Below are positions 19,824 to 28,011 of a stretch of 29,135 nucleotides of DNA, piece after piece. The stretch lies in the IMG/VR virus record IMGVR_UViG_3300038701_001097, positions 1-29,135 of that record, one strand, 5' to 3'. The stretch comes from a virus. The notes under the pieces are model-generated. The model made no database searches and was not told the DNA's origin. It saw only the letters and a list, made by a program, of their open reading frames with translations. Each line of letters starts with the position of its first letter. Positions within the stretch are counted from its first letter, which is position 1. A program made the position numbers and the translations under genes.

Positions 19824-20091
19824 TGATCTAATGCAGATCGGTGGTAACGCTGGTGCTAGACTCAAATCGTTTATTGAACGCATTGAGAACACACAGGAAG
19901 AAATCGACAATTTTAAAGAAGACCAGAAAGAAGTTTATGCTGAGGCCAAAAGTGTTGGTTTTGACGTAAAAATCATTCGCAAAGTGATCAAACGCCGTAA
20001 AATGGAACGTGATAAACGTCAGGAAGAAGACGATCTGCTTGAAATATATGAAAGCGCAGTTGAAAAAATGTTTAATGAAATGATGGAGTAG
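19816..20091 (+). CDS. gapR-like: GapR-like (DUF2312) nucleoid-associated protein
   Basis: A 91-residue helical protein. It matches the DUF2312/GapR family: ARLKSFIERIENTQEEIDNF, QKEVYAEAKSVGFDVKIIRKVIKRRKM, RDKRQEEDDLLEIYESAV. The EVYAEAK-x-x-GFDVK-x-(I/L)RK-x-(I/V) string is its signature. In Caulobacter GapR clamps overtwisted DNA ahead of forks and polymerases and supports topoisomerases. The Lys/Arg residues of the DNA-facing helices are kept (KIIRKVIKRRKMERDKR). A phage copy in the replication operon may support phage forks or compete with the host protein. The family is characteristic of Alphaproteobacteria, which supports the host assignment. A good ribosome site (AGAAGGAG) precedes it. 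Confidence 0.88.
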   Translation: MSDDLMQIGGNAGARLKSFIERIENTQEEIDNFKEDQKEVYAEAKSVGFDVKIIRKVIKRRKMERDKRQEEDDLLEIYESAVEKMFNEMME

Positions 20092-20094
20092 ACA

Positions 20095-20553
20095 ATGAGC
20101 GATATTGAGAAATGGATACCAACAAGAGAGTTTGTAGCAAATTATGGTTCAACAATCATTGATGACAGTAAGAACACAGAAGTAATACCACAAGAGAAGA
20201 ACGTACTCCAACGGGCCGATAAAATCGTCCAAGACCGTGGTGAAAGCTACGGCACACCATATGATGATTTCAGTCGCACAGCTAAGATGTGGTCAGTCAT
20301 CACTGGTGCGGAAATCACACCAGATATGATCCCGAAAATGATGATTTGCCTAAAATTGTCCCGTTTGGGTGAAACACCCGATCATCAGGATTCAATTGAT
20401 GATCTCGCAGGTTACACATGGTGTCTTGATGAAACAGTAAAAAAGATGAAAGAATTAAAATGCTCTACAGATCAAAACCCCACAAAGTCAACTTCGACGA
20501 CTTACCCAGATCTGTTGGATGGTTCGAGCAAGCGAATATTAGCGGAAGGATAG
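20095..20553 (+). CDS. DUF6378 protein
   Basis: A 152-residue protein. The DUF6378 core is at about 35-118: VLQRADKIVQDRGESYGTPYDDFSRTAKMWSVITG, ITPDMIPKMMICLKLSRLGETPDHQDSIDDLAGY. These phage proteins are of unknown function; the H-x-DS-x-x-D-x-AGY ending recalls the all-alpha NTP pyrophosphohydrolase (MazG-like) fold, but I do not see the full E-x-x-E set. The last about 30 residues (STDQNPTKSTSTTY) are low quality and overlap another gene by 94 bases, so the natural stop may have been lost. Confidence 0.8.
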   Translation: MSDIEKWIPTREFVANYGSTIIDDSKNTEVIPQEKNVLQRADKIVQDRGESYGTPYDDFSRTAKMWSVITGAEITPDMIPKMMICLKLSRLGETPDHQDSIDDLAGYTWCLDETVKKMKELKCSTDQNPTKSTSTTYPDLLDGSSKRILAEG

Positions 20554-20719
20554 CAGTAACCCTGATAAAGGTGAAGAGAACCGATACATTAGCATTTATT
20601 ACGCTGATGGTGGGTGTCGTAGAGCCAAACAGGGTGATTGGGTTTGCATCAATAAATCTGGTACAATCTTTCCACTCAGTAATAAGGAGTTTGAGGAAGG
20701 TTTTGAGCTAGATGAGTGA
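20460..20719 (+). pseudogene. Frameshifted small phage protein
   Basis: Two frames together give one ordinary protein. The first part starts at ATG 20460: MLYRSKPHKVNFDDLPRSVG, then WFEQANISG. The second lies one base back and starts near 20546: SNPDKGEENRYISIYYADGG, CRRAKQGDWVCINKSGTIFP, LSNKEFEEGFELDE and stop (20717-20719). The second part has no start codon of its own. The (R/K)YRSKP start and the GDW-V-x-I-x-x-x-G-x-x-x-P...F-E-x-x-(F/Y)E end belong to one widespread phage family. One missing A in GGAAGGA (about 20544-20550) would restore the frame. It may be a real mutation, a -1 slip, or a sequencing error. Confidence 0.65.
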
Positions 20720-20840
20720 TGATGAAGAAGAAAGCATGCCGGAAGGTTGCTATCGTCGTGAAGACGGTATTATTCAGTGTCCGACACGCACCTGTTATGG
20801 TTACGGATTTAATGATTGTGATGTGATTGATAAATTATGA
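20712..20840 (+). CDS. Small Cys-containing protein, unknown function
   Basis: A 42-residue protein (SDDEEESMPEGCYRREDGIIQ, then CPTRTCYGYGFNDCDVID) with four Cys at 13, 23, 28 and 36 that could bind zinc. The start overlaps the preceding stop, and its stop overlaps the deaminase start (ATGA). No family recognised. Confidence 0.5.
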   Translation: MSDDEEESMPEGCYRREDGIIQCPTRTCYGYGFNDCDVIDKL

Positions 20841-21142
20841 CATGTGCTAAGAAAAAAGTTAGATGCTTCATTGTTACAGAAGATGCAAAGAACATATTTT
20901 ACGGAACTAATCATTGCGATACTCCGGTTATGGTTTGTCCTCGTACAGAGGGTGAAGGATATGAGAAATGTAAGTCTATTTGTAATCAAAAAGGCCATGC
21001 TGAAGAAATGGCTCTTGCAGAGGCTGAAGGCTTCGATTTAACGGGTGCTACAGCGTATATTGAGGGTATTGGTCACTATTGTAAGTCATGCCAAATCAAG
21101 CTGTTTGCCGCTGGTGTAGAGAATTTAAGGTTGGTGAAATGA
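20837..21142 (+). CDS. Cytidine deaminase-like protein
   Basis: A 101-residue protein of the zinc-dependent deaminase fold. GHAEEMALAEAEG (HAE at 54-56) gives a zinc His and the proton-shuttle Glu. HYCKSCQIKLFAAGVENLRLV (Cys82, Cys85) gives the other two zinc ligands in the usual (P)CxxC helix. The Pro before the first Cys is replaced by Tyr, and the N-terminal sheet is short. It is likely a nucleotide or nucleic-acid deaminase feeding dNTP pools or editing; the substrate is uncertain because extra Cys (C27, C34, C45, C49) do not match classical dCMP deaminases. It overlaps both neighbours by four bases. Confidence 0.75.
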   Translation: MTCAKKKVRCFIVTEDAKNIFYGTNHCDTPVMVCPRTEGEGYEKCKSICNQKGHAEEMALAEAEGFDLTGATAYIEGIGHYCKSCQIKLFAAGVENLRLVK

Positions 21143-23238
21143 AAGATTTAATCTGGGACATCGAAACATACATTAACTGTTTCTCAATCACTTTTTTGAA
21201 CCCCAAAGACGGTAAGATTAAGGTGTTTGAGATGTCACCTTGGCGCAATGACTGGGATGAATTTCGTAAATTCACCCATAACTGCTCAAACGGTTTCACT
21301 CGATGGGTCGGTTTCAACAATTATGGTTTCGATTACCCTGTTGTGCATTTCATGCTTAGGAACTTTAAACTGGGTAAAACTGATGGTGAGAAGCTTGCAC
21401 GTATGGCACACCAGAAGGCAAATCGCATCATCCAAGCCGGAAAAGATGAGAAATTTGAACAAATGATATGGGACAATAACCAAATTGTACCTCAACTCGA
21501 TCTCTACAAAATCCACCATTTTGACAACGTTGCACGTGCTACATCATTGAAGGTTCTCGAATTCAACATGAGGTCGGAAACGATTGAAGATTTACCATAT
21601 GACCCCGCAAAACCTCTCACAGAAGCCGAGAAAAACAAGCTGATTGAATACAACATTCACGATGTTAAGGAGACATTTAAATTCTATAAAAAGTCAAAGG
21701 ATATGATTGATTTTCGTGAGGTTTTGACCAAAAAATATGACAAGAATTTCATGAACCATAATGACACCAAAATCGGTAAAGATTACTTCATCATGGAACT
21801 CGAAAAAGCCGGTGTCAGCTGTTACACATACGGTGATGAGGGTCGGAAACCAGTTCAGACGAAACGACCCATAATCCGCATCAATGATGTGATATTTCCT
21901 TATGTGAGGTTTAAAAGACCTGAATTTAACGCTGTTTTGGCGTGGCTTAGAAAACAGAAAATCAAGGAAACAAAAGGTGTTTTAACCGATATTGAAGATT
22001 TCCATGTTCTTGATGATTATGTGGATATTAACACTGTAAAATTTAAAAAAATGATGAAAACCGGCAGGTTACAATCGAAGACCGCAAAAACTTATAAATT
22101 TCCCGATCACCTTAAAACGACACCGGATAAGATCAATTATCTGCGGGAAACATATGAAAGGGTGACTATAACACACCTTCACTGCGTTGTACGTGGTTTC
22201 AGGTTCGATTTCGGTACTGGTGGTATCCATGGCTCAATTGAGGCTGTTGTCGTGTCTGAGAGCACCAGAAACGCCATTATCGACTATGATGTAACGTCAT
22301 TATACCCTCGAATTGGCATCGTTAATGAATTGTACCCTCAACACCTCACACAGCGTTTCTGTGTTATTTACAACCGATTATTTGAAGATAGGGTGTCACA
22401 CGCTAAAGGAACACCTGAGAATGCAATGCTGAAATTGGCATTGAATGGTGTCTACGGTGATTCAAACAACAAGTTTAGCCCCTTCTATGACCCTCAATAC
22501 ACGATGGCTATCACAATCAATGGTCAGCTGATGCTCTGCATGCTTGCAGAAGAGATGATGGAAGTGCCAGGTGTCAAACTCATTCAGATCAACACAGACG
22601 GTGTTACAATCGAAGTACCACGGAATCAGGTTGACGAGATTGAACAAATCAACAGGCGATGGGAAAAACTGACAAAACTCGACCTTGAACGGGCCGATTA
22701 CAAGCGCATGTTCATCCGTGATGTGAACAATTACATTGGTGAATATACGGACGGTAAATTAAAGCGTAAAGGCGCATATGAGTACGATATTGGGTGGCAC
22801 CAGAACCATTCATCCCTGTGTGTTCAAAAAGCTGTTGAGGCTCATCTGGTTGATGGTCACGATATCAGACAATTTCTTGAACACGGTGTTGATGATATTC
22901 ATGATTTCATGTTACGCCAAAAAGTACCGAGATCGTCCCGTTTGATGTGGGGTGGTCAGCAGATGCAGAATGTTACGCGGTATTACATAAGTGAAAAAGG
23001 TCAACCAATGGTGAAAATCATGCCACCAACCAAGGATCAGGTTAAGAAAGATCCTGATGCACCAGAACGACACTTTAAACAACATAAGAGAGACAACGAA
23101 ACTCAATGGCTCACTACACCGGTAAATAAGATGCCTGATGTGCTTCCAAACAAGATTGACTATGATTGGTACGTAAATGAGGCCAGAAAGCTTGTAGACC
23201 CCCTCTATGAAGGTTTATTAAGGAGTATGATGACATGA
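21139..23238 (+). CDS. Family B-type DNA polymerase with 3'-5' exonuclease
   Basis: A 699-residue replicative polymerase. Exo I is LIWDIETY (Asp7, Glu9), Exo II is VGFNNYGFDYPVVHF, and Exo III is EYNIHDVKET. Polymerase motif A is DYDVTSLYP (382-390), motif B is KLALNGVYGDSNNKF (432-446), and motif C is IQINTDGVTIEV with N485-T486-D487 instead of the usual DTD. The second Asp of DTD is the main metal ligand in known family B enzymes, so activity is expected. T7 and most related podoviruses use a family A polymerase, so this replication module is of a different origin. I chose the ATG at 21139, which overlaps the deaminase stop; the frame from 21088 repeats deaminase-overlapping sequence without homology. 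Confidence 0.92.
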   Translation: MKDLIWDIETYINCFSITFLNPKDGKIKVFEMSPWRNDWDEFRKFTHNCSNGFTRWVGFNNYGFDYPVVHFMLRNFKLGKTDGEKLARMAHQKANRIIQAGKDEKFEQMIWDNNQIVPQLDLYKIHHFDNVARATSLKVLEFNMRSETIEDLPYDPAKPLTEAEKNKLIEYNIHDVKETFKFYKKSKDMIDFREVLTKKYDKNFMNHNDTKIGKDYFIMELEKAGVSCYTYGDEGRKPVQTKRPIIRINDVIFPYVRFKRPEFNAVLAWLRKQKIKETKGVLTDIEDFHVLDDYVDINTVKFKKMMKTGRLQSKTAKTYKFPDHLKTTPDKINYLRETYERVTITHLHCVVRGFRFDFGTGGIHGSIEAVVVSESTRNAIIDYDVTSLYPRIGIVNELYPQHLTQRFCVIYNRLFEDRVSHAKGTPENAMLKLALNGVYGDSNNKFSPFYDPQYTMAITINGQLMLCMLAEEMMEVPGVKLIQINTDGVTIEVPRNQVDEIEQINRRWEKLTKLDLERADYKRMFIRDVNNYIGEYTDGKLKRKGAYEYDIGWHQNHSSLCVQKAVEAHLVDGHDIRQFLEHGVDDIHDFMLRQKVPRSSRLMWGGQQMQNVTRYYISEKGQPMVKIMPPTKDQVKKDPDAPERHFKQHKRDNETQWLTTPVNKMPDVLPNKIDYDWYVNEARKLVDPLYEGLLRSMMT

Positions 23239-23504
23239 TGAATAATATACTAGCTAAACACATAGAACGTAAATTTAGAAAAATTGAACAAGTGTTGGAT
23301 TGTTTAGAAAAGTCAACTGACGTTACTATTTTTTCTAAACAACAATTACTGTTGTTTGAGAACATAAAAACCGCCATGAGTTATGCAAACAATTTAGATA
23401 CATCTTATGGTGAATGGTCTAACATACAAACCAAATACAAACAGATGATGGAAAACTATCTGGTAATTATTTGTTTAAAATTTGAAAAATGGTCATCTAC
23501 TTAA
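23235..23504 (+). CDS. Small helical protein at the end of the replication operon
   Basis: An 89-residue, mostly helical protein (NNILAKHIERKFRKIEQVLDCLEKS, LLLFENIKTAMSYANN, WSNIQTKYKQMMENYLVIICL). Its start overlaps the polymerase stop. No family recognised. Its 3' end overlaps by 12 bases the end of the convergent HTH gene on the other strand. Confidence 0.6.
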   Translation: MMNNILAKHIERKFRKIEQVLDCLEKSTDVTIFSKQQLLLFENIKTAMSYANNLDTSYGEWSNIQTKYKQMMENYLVIICLKFEKWSST

Positions 23505-23666
23505 AATTTTCAATAATTTAAAACCAATTTGTTTTTTTGAGTAACGTGAATGACCACCTTTAGTGCGCCTTTCTGGTACAAAAGTACCTTTTTCACGCCA
23601 TCTTTCGACGGTGCGAACCTTAACACCGAATGTGTCAGCTACATCTTTGGTTGTGTACCAGTTCAT
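23493..23666 (-). CDS. MerR/excisionase-type HTH regulator
   Basis: A 57-residue protein consisting of one winged HTH of the HTH_17/excisionase type: YTTKDVADTFGVKVRTVERW, then REKGTFVPERRTKGGHSRYS and a short basic end. The T-x-x-x-VA-x-x-(F/L)GV-x-x-x-TV-x-RW helix pair and the G-H-x-R-(Y/F) wing are diagnostic. It may be a transcription switch between the convergent replication operon and the structural operon, or a Xis/Cox-like protein without a visible integrase. It has its own promoter (23697-23726) and a hairpin covering the ribosome site. Its end overlaps the replication operon's last gene, so antisense effects are possible. Confidence 0.85.
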   Translation of the reverse strand: MNWYTTKDVADTFGVKVRTVERWREKGTFVPERRTKGGHSRYSKKQIGFKLLKILSR

Positions 23667-23670
23667 TTTA

Positions 23671-23696
23671 ATCCTTATAAATCAACGTATAAGGAT
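23671..23696 (-). promoter_or_regulatory. 9-bp inverted repeat covering the HTH gene's ribosome-binding site
   Basis: ATCCTTATA (23671-23679) and TATAAGGAT (23688-23696) are exact inverted copies with an 8-base loop. On the minus-strand message the second arm holds AAGGAT, the Shine-Dalgarno 5 bases before the ATG. The repeat also begins at the predicted transcription start, so it can be an operator, an RNA hairpin blocking translation, or both. Confidence 0.7.
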
Positions 23697-23741
23697 ATGA
23701 TACCCGACATTATTATTGTTTGTCAATGGGTATTTCCAACA
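23697..23741 (-). promoter_or_regulatory. Promoter of the HTH regulator with upstream TGTTGGAAATA element
   Basis: On the minus strand, the order is TGTTGGAAATA (23731-23741), -35 TTGACA (23721-23726), an 18-base spacer and -10 TATCAT (23697-23702). The element and the -35 (TGTTGGAAATA-nn-CATTGAC) line up without gaps with the 13423 promoter. Best-formed promoter in the window. Confidence 0.75.
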
Positions 23742-23743
23742 AA

Positions 23744-26722
23744 TTATTCTTCGTCACGCCCTGTTTGTCGCGCACCTTCCGATACACCTAGTAATCTCAT
23801 TAATGTTTTATTGGCTTCTTTTGTTTCAAGTTTTCTAACCGGTGTTTCAAGCAGATATGCAGCCACTTCAGGGTCTAACATCGCACGTGAAAGCAATGCT
23901 TCGGCCCTTGCTGATGGTGGTGTGATACCGGTGTTTTTCAAACCAACTTTAGCACCGGCAATTTTACCACCAGCAGCCACAGCACCAATTTTAAAGGTCA
24001 TAATACTTCTCATTATACCCCAAACAGCATCGGAACGTTGTTTAGCCGCTGTATCAGAGCCTGTTGTGCCACGAAGCTGAAGATTGCCACGTGATTCCAT
24101 CACCTTCTGTATTCTGCGAAGTTTATTCATCTCATCCGGTGAGTAAACTTTAGCGAGAGCTTCACGGTTTTCCTTCATTGTTTTAGCAATACGATTGTAC
24201 AACAACGGGCCATCAGCAGCATCACCAACGGCTTTCACATTAACACCGCTAACATCATTGATTAGGTTTTCTGTAACAGCTCTCTTAAATCCTTCCTTGG
24301 CTGCTTTATTGTCACCAATCAACTTGTTGACCTCATCAATCTTCTTCAAACGATCTTTACCACCCAGAATGGTTTTAACGTATTTATCAGGATCTTCACC
24401 AATTAATGTACCAAGAACACCCTTATTAATACGTTGTTCAGTCAAGCGAACATTACCTTCCGCTTTCTTTAACTCTTCTGCAACATCTTTAATTTCGGCG
24501 ATAATTGCGTCATTTTTTGCCTCAGACGATCCTAATTTCTGCTGAAGATCTTCAAATTTTTTCTTCACTTCAGGGAATTGATCAAGTTGATCTGCTCTAT
24601 CAGCAATCCATTTATTAACTGTTCTGGGTGATGGTTTACCACCTAATTTAGACGCTAAATCAGCAGTCATATAACGCTCTACTGCATTCTGAGCAGCCTT
24701 CTGATCCGGTGCAACATCTACAATTCTAGCAAGATCAGCAGCAGCGTCTGGTGTACCACCTAAAAAGAATTGAGCTGTTTTAGCGGGATCTGCCCGTCCT
24801 GTACGTTCGATGTTGCGCTGAACCGTATCACGGTACTCTCGACCATAACCTTCACCAAAGAATGGTGCGTATTCTTCTCTGTAATATTTCTGTGCTTCAC
24901 CAAACTCAGCTGTATCATCAATCATTTTGTTGATGTCTTTTTTCAGTGTGCTGAGATTATCAACAAGGCTGAATTCACCCTGTTTACGTGCCTTACTGAT
25001 TGCTGACGAGATCTCACGACGAACCTCACTGACACTTTTCATGTCAATTTTACCACCAGTCTCAGTGACCGCTTTGACAGGTTTACCGGATGCATCAAGG
25101 ATCGACGTATCAGTTTCTGTTTTCTTAGGCATGAGTTTTTCAACTTTTTGCACAAAACCCTTTGGTAAACCTGTGTAATCAAGACCAAGCTCATTAACAT
25201 TATCCTGTACCGCTTTGACACTTTTTGCGATGGGTTCAACATCAGCCTCAACACCTTCAGCAGCCTCATCAAATGCTTCATTCTTGATCTTTGTACGCTC
25301 ACCAAGAGCACCTTCAGGGCCAATCTGATCATCAAGTGCTTTACTAGCTTCAGCCTCTCTACCACGCTGTGTGCGGATAGGATCGACCAACTCATCAGCT
25401 TCACGCTCAAGATTAAGTTTCTGTTGTTCTTTAGAGCGTAGATCCTGTTTAACTTTACCGGCCTGAACCTGTGCTTGTTCAATTTCAGCGTCTGCTACTT
25501 CTTTAGCCAGTCTTTGAGGTGCTGTGACATCAGCATTAGGATCACGCAATGATGCAGCTTCCTGTGACAACTCAGTGTTCATTAATTTATCACGCTCCAT
25601 ATACGGAACAGGGTCACGTGTACGCTCACTGACCTCAACAGACGCAAGACCGACATCATCAGATGCAGCACCGGTTGTCATTCTTGACATACCAGCCTCA
25701 TCAGTTGTTGCATTCATTTCACGAATGTTACGGGCCGCTAATTCAGGATCTGATGCTTTATCCTGCATCAACCCTGCTGAACGCTTAACAATACTGCTTT
25801 TCTCTTTCGTCCCATCGGGGAGTGTTCTTGTGCGTCTGAGTGGTAGATTATTGTCAACCATATCAACAATACCTGATCCTGTCTTTATCGCAGCATTCGT
25901 ACCTGTTGAGCCAACTTTACCACCAACTAATGCACCAGCAATCGGGTATGCAAGGCTTTCGATTAAGCCAGCATCCTCATTGTTTTCTGAAATTTGTTCA
26001 GCTTTACTCACACCATAACCAGCACCAGCACCGGCTGCTGTGTCAGTGATGACCTGTCTGACCGGTTGTGTCTCATATGGTGCTGTTACAGCTTTACCTA
26101 TTGCTGATTGTGCCTTACCTGCTCTTGAAGCAAGACCGATACTACCCATTCCAGCACCGGATGCAAAACGCAATGTATTATAGGCATCTTTATCTGATTG
26201 ATTAAGGTCGTCTTGCTGGATAACAGATCCACCTATTTGTTCTATCATCCTTGCAAAAGTTGATGCAATATCATCACTACCTAACGCTGGATTAGTGTTC
26301 ATGGGTAGTTTATCATCTCTGAATAAATTAACGACTTCACGAGCAGCATTTCCGGCTAAATTCAACATGTCCACAGGTGTTCCAGCTAAATCAGCAGCAC
26401 CACGACCAACAGCTTGTATAGCAAGCTGTAAACCGTCTGCATCGGTTGGAATTGGAATACCTGACCCAAAGAATTGAGGGCTAAAAACATTGTTATCAAG
26501 GGATGCTTGCTGTTCTCTAAATTCATCACCTTGTTCATACCATGGGATTTGACCATCATCTGTCACCAATGGTGCGCCTAACTCAGATCCTGGCATTGGG
26601 TTTTCTGGTGAAAATTGTGGTTCTTGGGGTTGTGCAGCAACAGGTGCAACCGTTTGATCAACGACTGGTGCATTCTGCCAAGAAGATTGTCCACCCACTA
26701 CGGGTGCGTCTTTCCATCCCAT
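23744..26722 (-). CDS. Large internal virion (DNA ejection) protein, gp16-like position
   Basis: A 992-residue structural protein, last of the ejection set. The N-terminus has two copies of a short unit (WKDAPVV and WQNAPVV), a feature of podovirus ejection proteins. A Gln/Pro-rich stretch, Gly/Ala-rich helices with weak membrane character (AGAGAGYGVSK, IAGALVGGKVG), and a very long charged coiled-coil region (about 390-790) follow. The end is a basic Gly/Ala helical region. By position after the gp14- and gp15-like genes it corresponds to T7 gp16, which spans the host envelope during DNA entry; I see no lytic transglycosylase motif in it. The start overlaps the stop of the previous gene. Confidence 0.72.
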   Translation of the reverse strand: MGWKDAPVVGGQSSWQNAPVVDQTVAPVAAQPQEPQFSPENPMPGSELGAPLVTDDGQIPWYEQGDEFREQQASLDNNVFSPQFFGSGIPIPTDADGLQLAIQAVGRGAADLAGTPVDMLNLAGNAAREVVNLFRDDKLPMNTNPALGSDDIASTFARMIEQIGGSVIQQDDLNQSDKDAYNTLRFASGAGMGSIGLASRAGKAQSAIGKAVTAPYETQPVRQVITDTAAGAGAGYGVSKAEQISENNEDAGLIESLAYPIAGALVGGKVGSTGTNAAIKTGSGIVDMVDNNLPLRRTRTLPDGTKEKSSIVKRSAGLMQDKASDPELAARNIREMNATTDEAGMSRMTTGAASDDVGLASVEVSERTRDPVPYMERDKLMNTELSQEAASLRDPNADVTAPQRLAKEVADAEIEQAQVQAGKVKQDLRSKEQQKLNLEREADELVDPIRTQRGREAEASKALDDQIGPEGALGERTKIKNEAFDEAAEGVEADVEPIAKSVKAVQDNVNELGLDYTGLPKGFVQKVEKLMPKKTETDTSILDASGKPVKAVTETGGKIDMKSVSEVRREISSAISKARKQGEFSLVDNLSTLKKDINKMIDDTAEFGEAQKYYREEYAPFFGEGYGREYRDTVQRNIERTGRADPAKTAQFFLGGTPDAAADLARIVDVAPDQKAAQNAVERYMTADLASKLGGKPSPRTVNKWIADRADQLDQFPEVKKKFEDLQQKLGSSEAKNDAIIAEIKDVAEELKKAEGNVRLTEQRINKGVLGTLIGEDPDKYVKTILGGKDRLKKIDEVNKLIGDNKAAKEGFKRAVTENLINDVSGVNVKAVGDAADGPLLYNRIAKTMKENREALAKVYSPDEMNKLRRIQKVMESRGNLQLRGTTGSDTAAKQRSDAVWGIMRSIMTFKIGAVAAGGKIAGAKVGLKNTGITPPSARAEALLSRAMLDPEVAAYLLETPVRKLETKEANKTLMRLLGVSEGARQTGRDEE

Positions 26723-28011
26723 TATGGTTTAATCCTTGTTGTTCCATCTGGTGCTACAAATTTTGTCCCTGATGGTAGGGCATTGTAATCATCATCTGAT
26801 TTAATTTGGACAGCAGGTGGTGGTTGACCAGATGCTGCACCGGTTACATTACCGCCGAGTGTGGTGTCAGTAACGGTTTCTCTACCACCCACAATGTTTT
26901 CAATAACACTTAACTTAGCCAAGTATTTGTCTTGGTGTGAAAACAAACTTCTGGGATTACCAACAATATTTCTGAAGTATTTAACATCCGCATCAGACAT
27001 GCCACGACCTTGCTGTTCCGCAAGGGCAGCAGCAGCTTGGAAAACAAGTAAATCAGATGCTGTTTGTAACGCATCAAGTGATGGGTCGTAAATACCAGGT
27101 AACAATGCCGGATTAATATTGTACTGTTGTGCCTTGATTTGAACATCATTAACAGCTTGATCAGCCTGTTCGTAACCAAATGATTGCGATACACCACCGA
27201 GTAACGCACCAGTGTCTTGTAGAACACCCTTAACCATGCCTGGAACACCAAAATTCAACGCATCCTCGCTGGCAAGCTGCCTGTTGTAATCTAACAATTG
27301 ACGTAACTTCGCATTTTCGACCTGCTGACCCTGTAATGAATTTATAGTGCTTTTCGACGGAGATAGTTTAGGTTGACCACCATCAAGTGAAATAACCGTC
27401 CCATCTGCTGTTTCAATGTATGAGCCACCACCCTCTTTGAATGGTGCTGCTGCGATCTGTTCATTGTTACCGTCAAAACGAATTTGACCAGGTGACAGAT
27501 TGTAACCAGGCATCATATTCTGATAACTGGTTGCTTTCTCATCAATTGCAAGCTGGCGCTGAATAGGATCATCAAAACGCATTGCATTAGCAGCACCAAT
27601 AGCATCACGAGAAGCTTCAACTTGATCAGGACTTAACCGTGGTGCAAAACTCTCAAACAAATTAGCAATCTCACCACTACGATCAGCTTGTGTAACAGGT
27701 ATCTGTGGGCCAACACTACCATCTGTTGGTACAGCGCCCTGAACCTGTGGTAACTCAGAAAAAGCATTAGCAAATTGATCAGCAAACTGGCTTTGTTTTT
27801 GTAGTTGACCTAGCTCAAAATCACGAGCACCCATCTGACCTTGAAGATTTTGCCTCTGTAATTCATCTGTCTGTAGGTTGGACTGCAACACTTGATTTTT
27901 TAATTGTTGTTGCTGAATTTCACCAGCACTAGGCTGGCTCATATAATGTTTATACAAAGCGCCTACTGCTTGATTGGCTGCATCAGCCCATGGATTATCT
28001 CTGTCTCTCAT
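26722..28011 (-). CDS. Internal virion protein, gp15-like position
   Basis: A 429-residue protein with a Gln-rich helical N-terminal third (GEIQQQQLKNQVLQSNLQTD, then LQRQNLQGQMGARDFELGQL). A mixed middle follows (APRLSPDQVEASRDAIGAAN), then a helical region with Ala-rich heptads (LLVFQAAAALAEQQGRG). The C-terminus reads DDYNALPSGTKFVAPDGTTRIKP; the LPSGT-x-(F/Y)-x-x-PDG-x-x-R-x-K ending is shared by many phage ejection proteins. It is coupled to both neighbours by one-base overlaps. Function is inferred from position and composition. Confidence 0.7.
   Translation of the reverse strand: MRDRDNPWADAANQAVGALYKHYMSQPSAGEIQQQQLKNQVLQSNLQTDELQRQNLQGQMGARDFELGQLQKQSQFADQFANAFSELPQVQGAVPTDGSVGPQIPVTQADRSGEIANLFESFAPRLSPDQVEASRDAIGAANAMRFDDPIQRQLAIDEKATSYQNMMPGYNLSPGQIRFDGNNEQIAAAPFKEGGGSYIETADGTVISLDGGQPKLSPSKSTINSLQGQQVENAKLRQLLDYNRQLASEDALNFGVPGMVKGVLQDTGALLGGVSQSFGYEQADQAVNDVQIKAQQYNINPALLPGIYDPSLDALQTASDLLVFQAAAALAEQQGRGMSDADVKYFRNIVGNPRSLFSHQDKYLAKLSVIENIVGGRETVTDTTLGGNVTGAASGQPPPAVQIKSDDDYNALPSGTKFVAPDGTTRIKP

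Noticed and set aside
23493-23666. Lysogeny module (HTH as excisionase)
   Set aside because: No integrase or attachment site is visible in this window, so a lysogeny claim is not supported; kept as a regulator only.
25039-25482. 147-codon minus-strand frame
   Set aside because: Leu/Arg-rich shadow in another frame of the 992-residue ejection protein.
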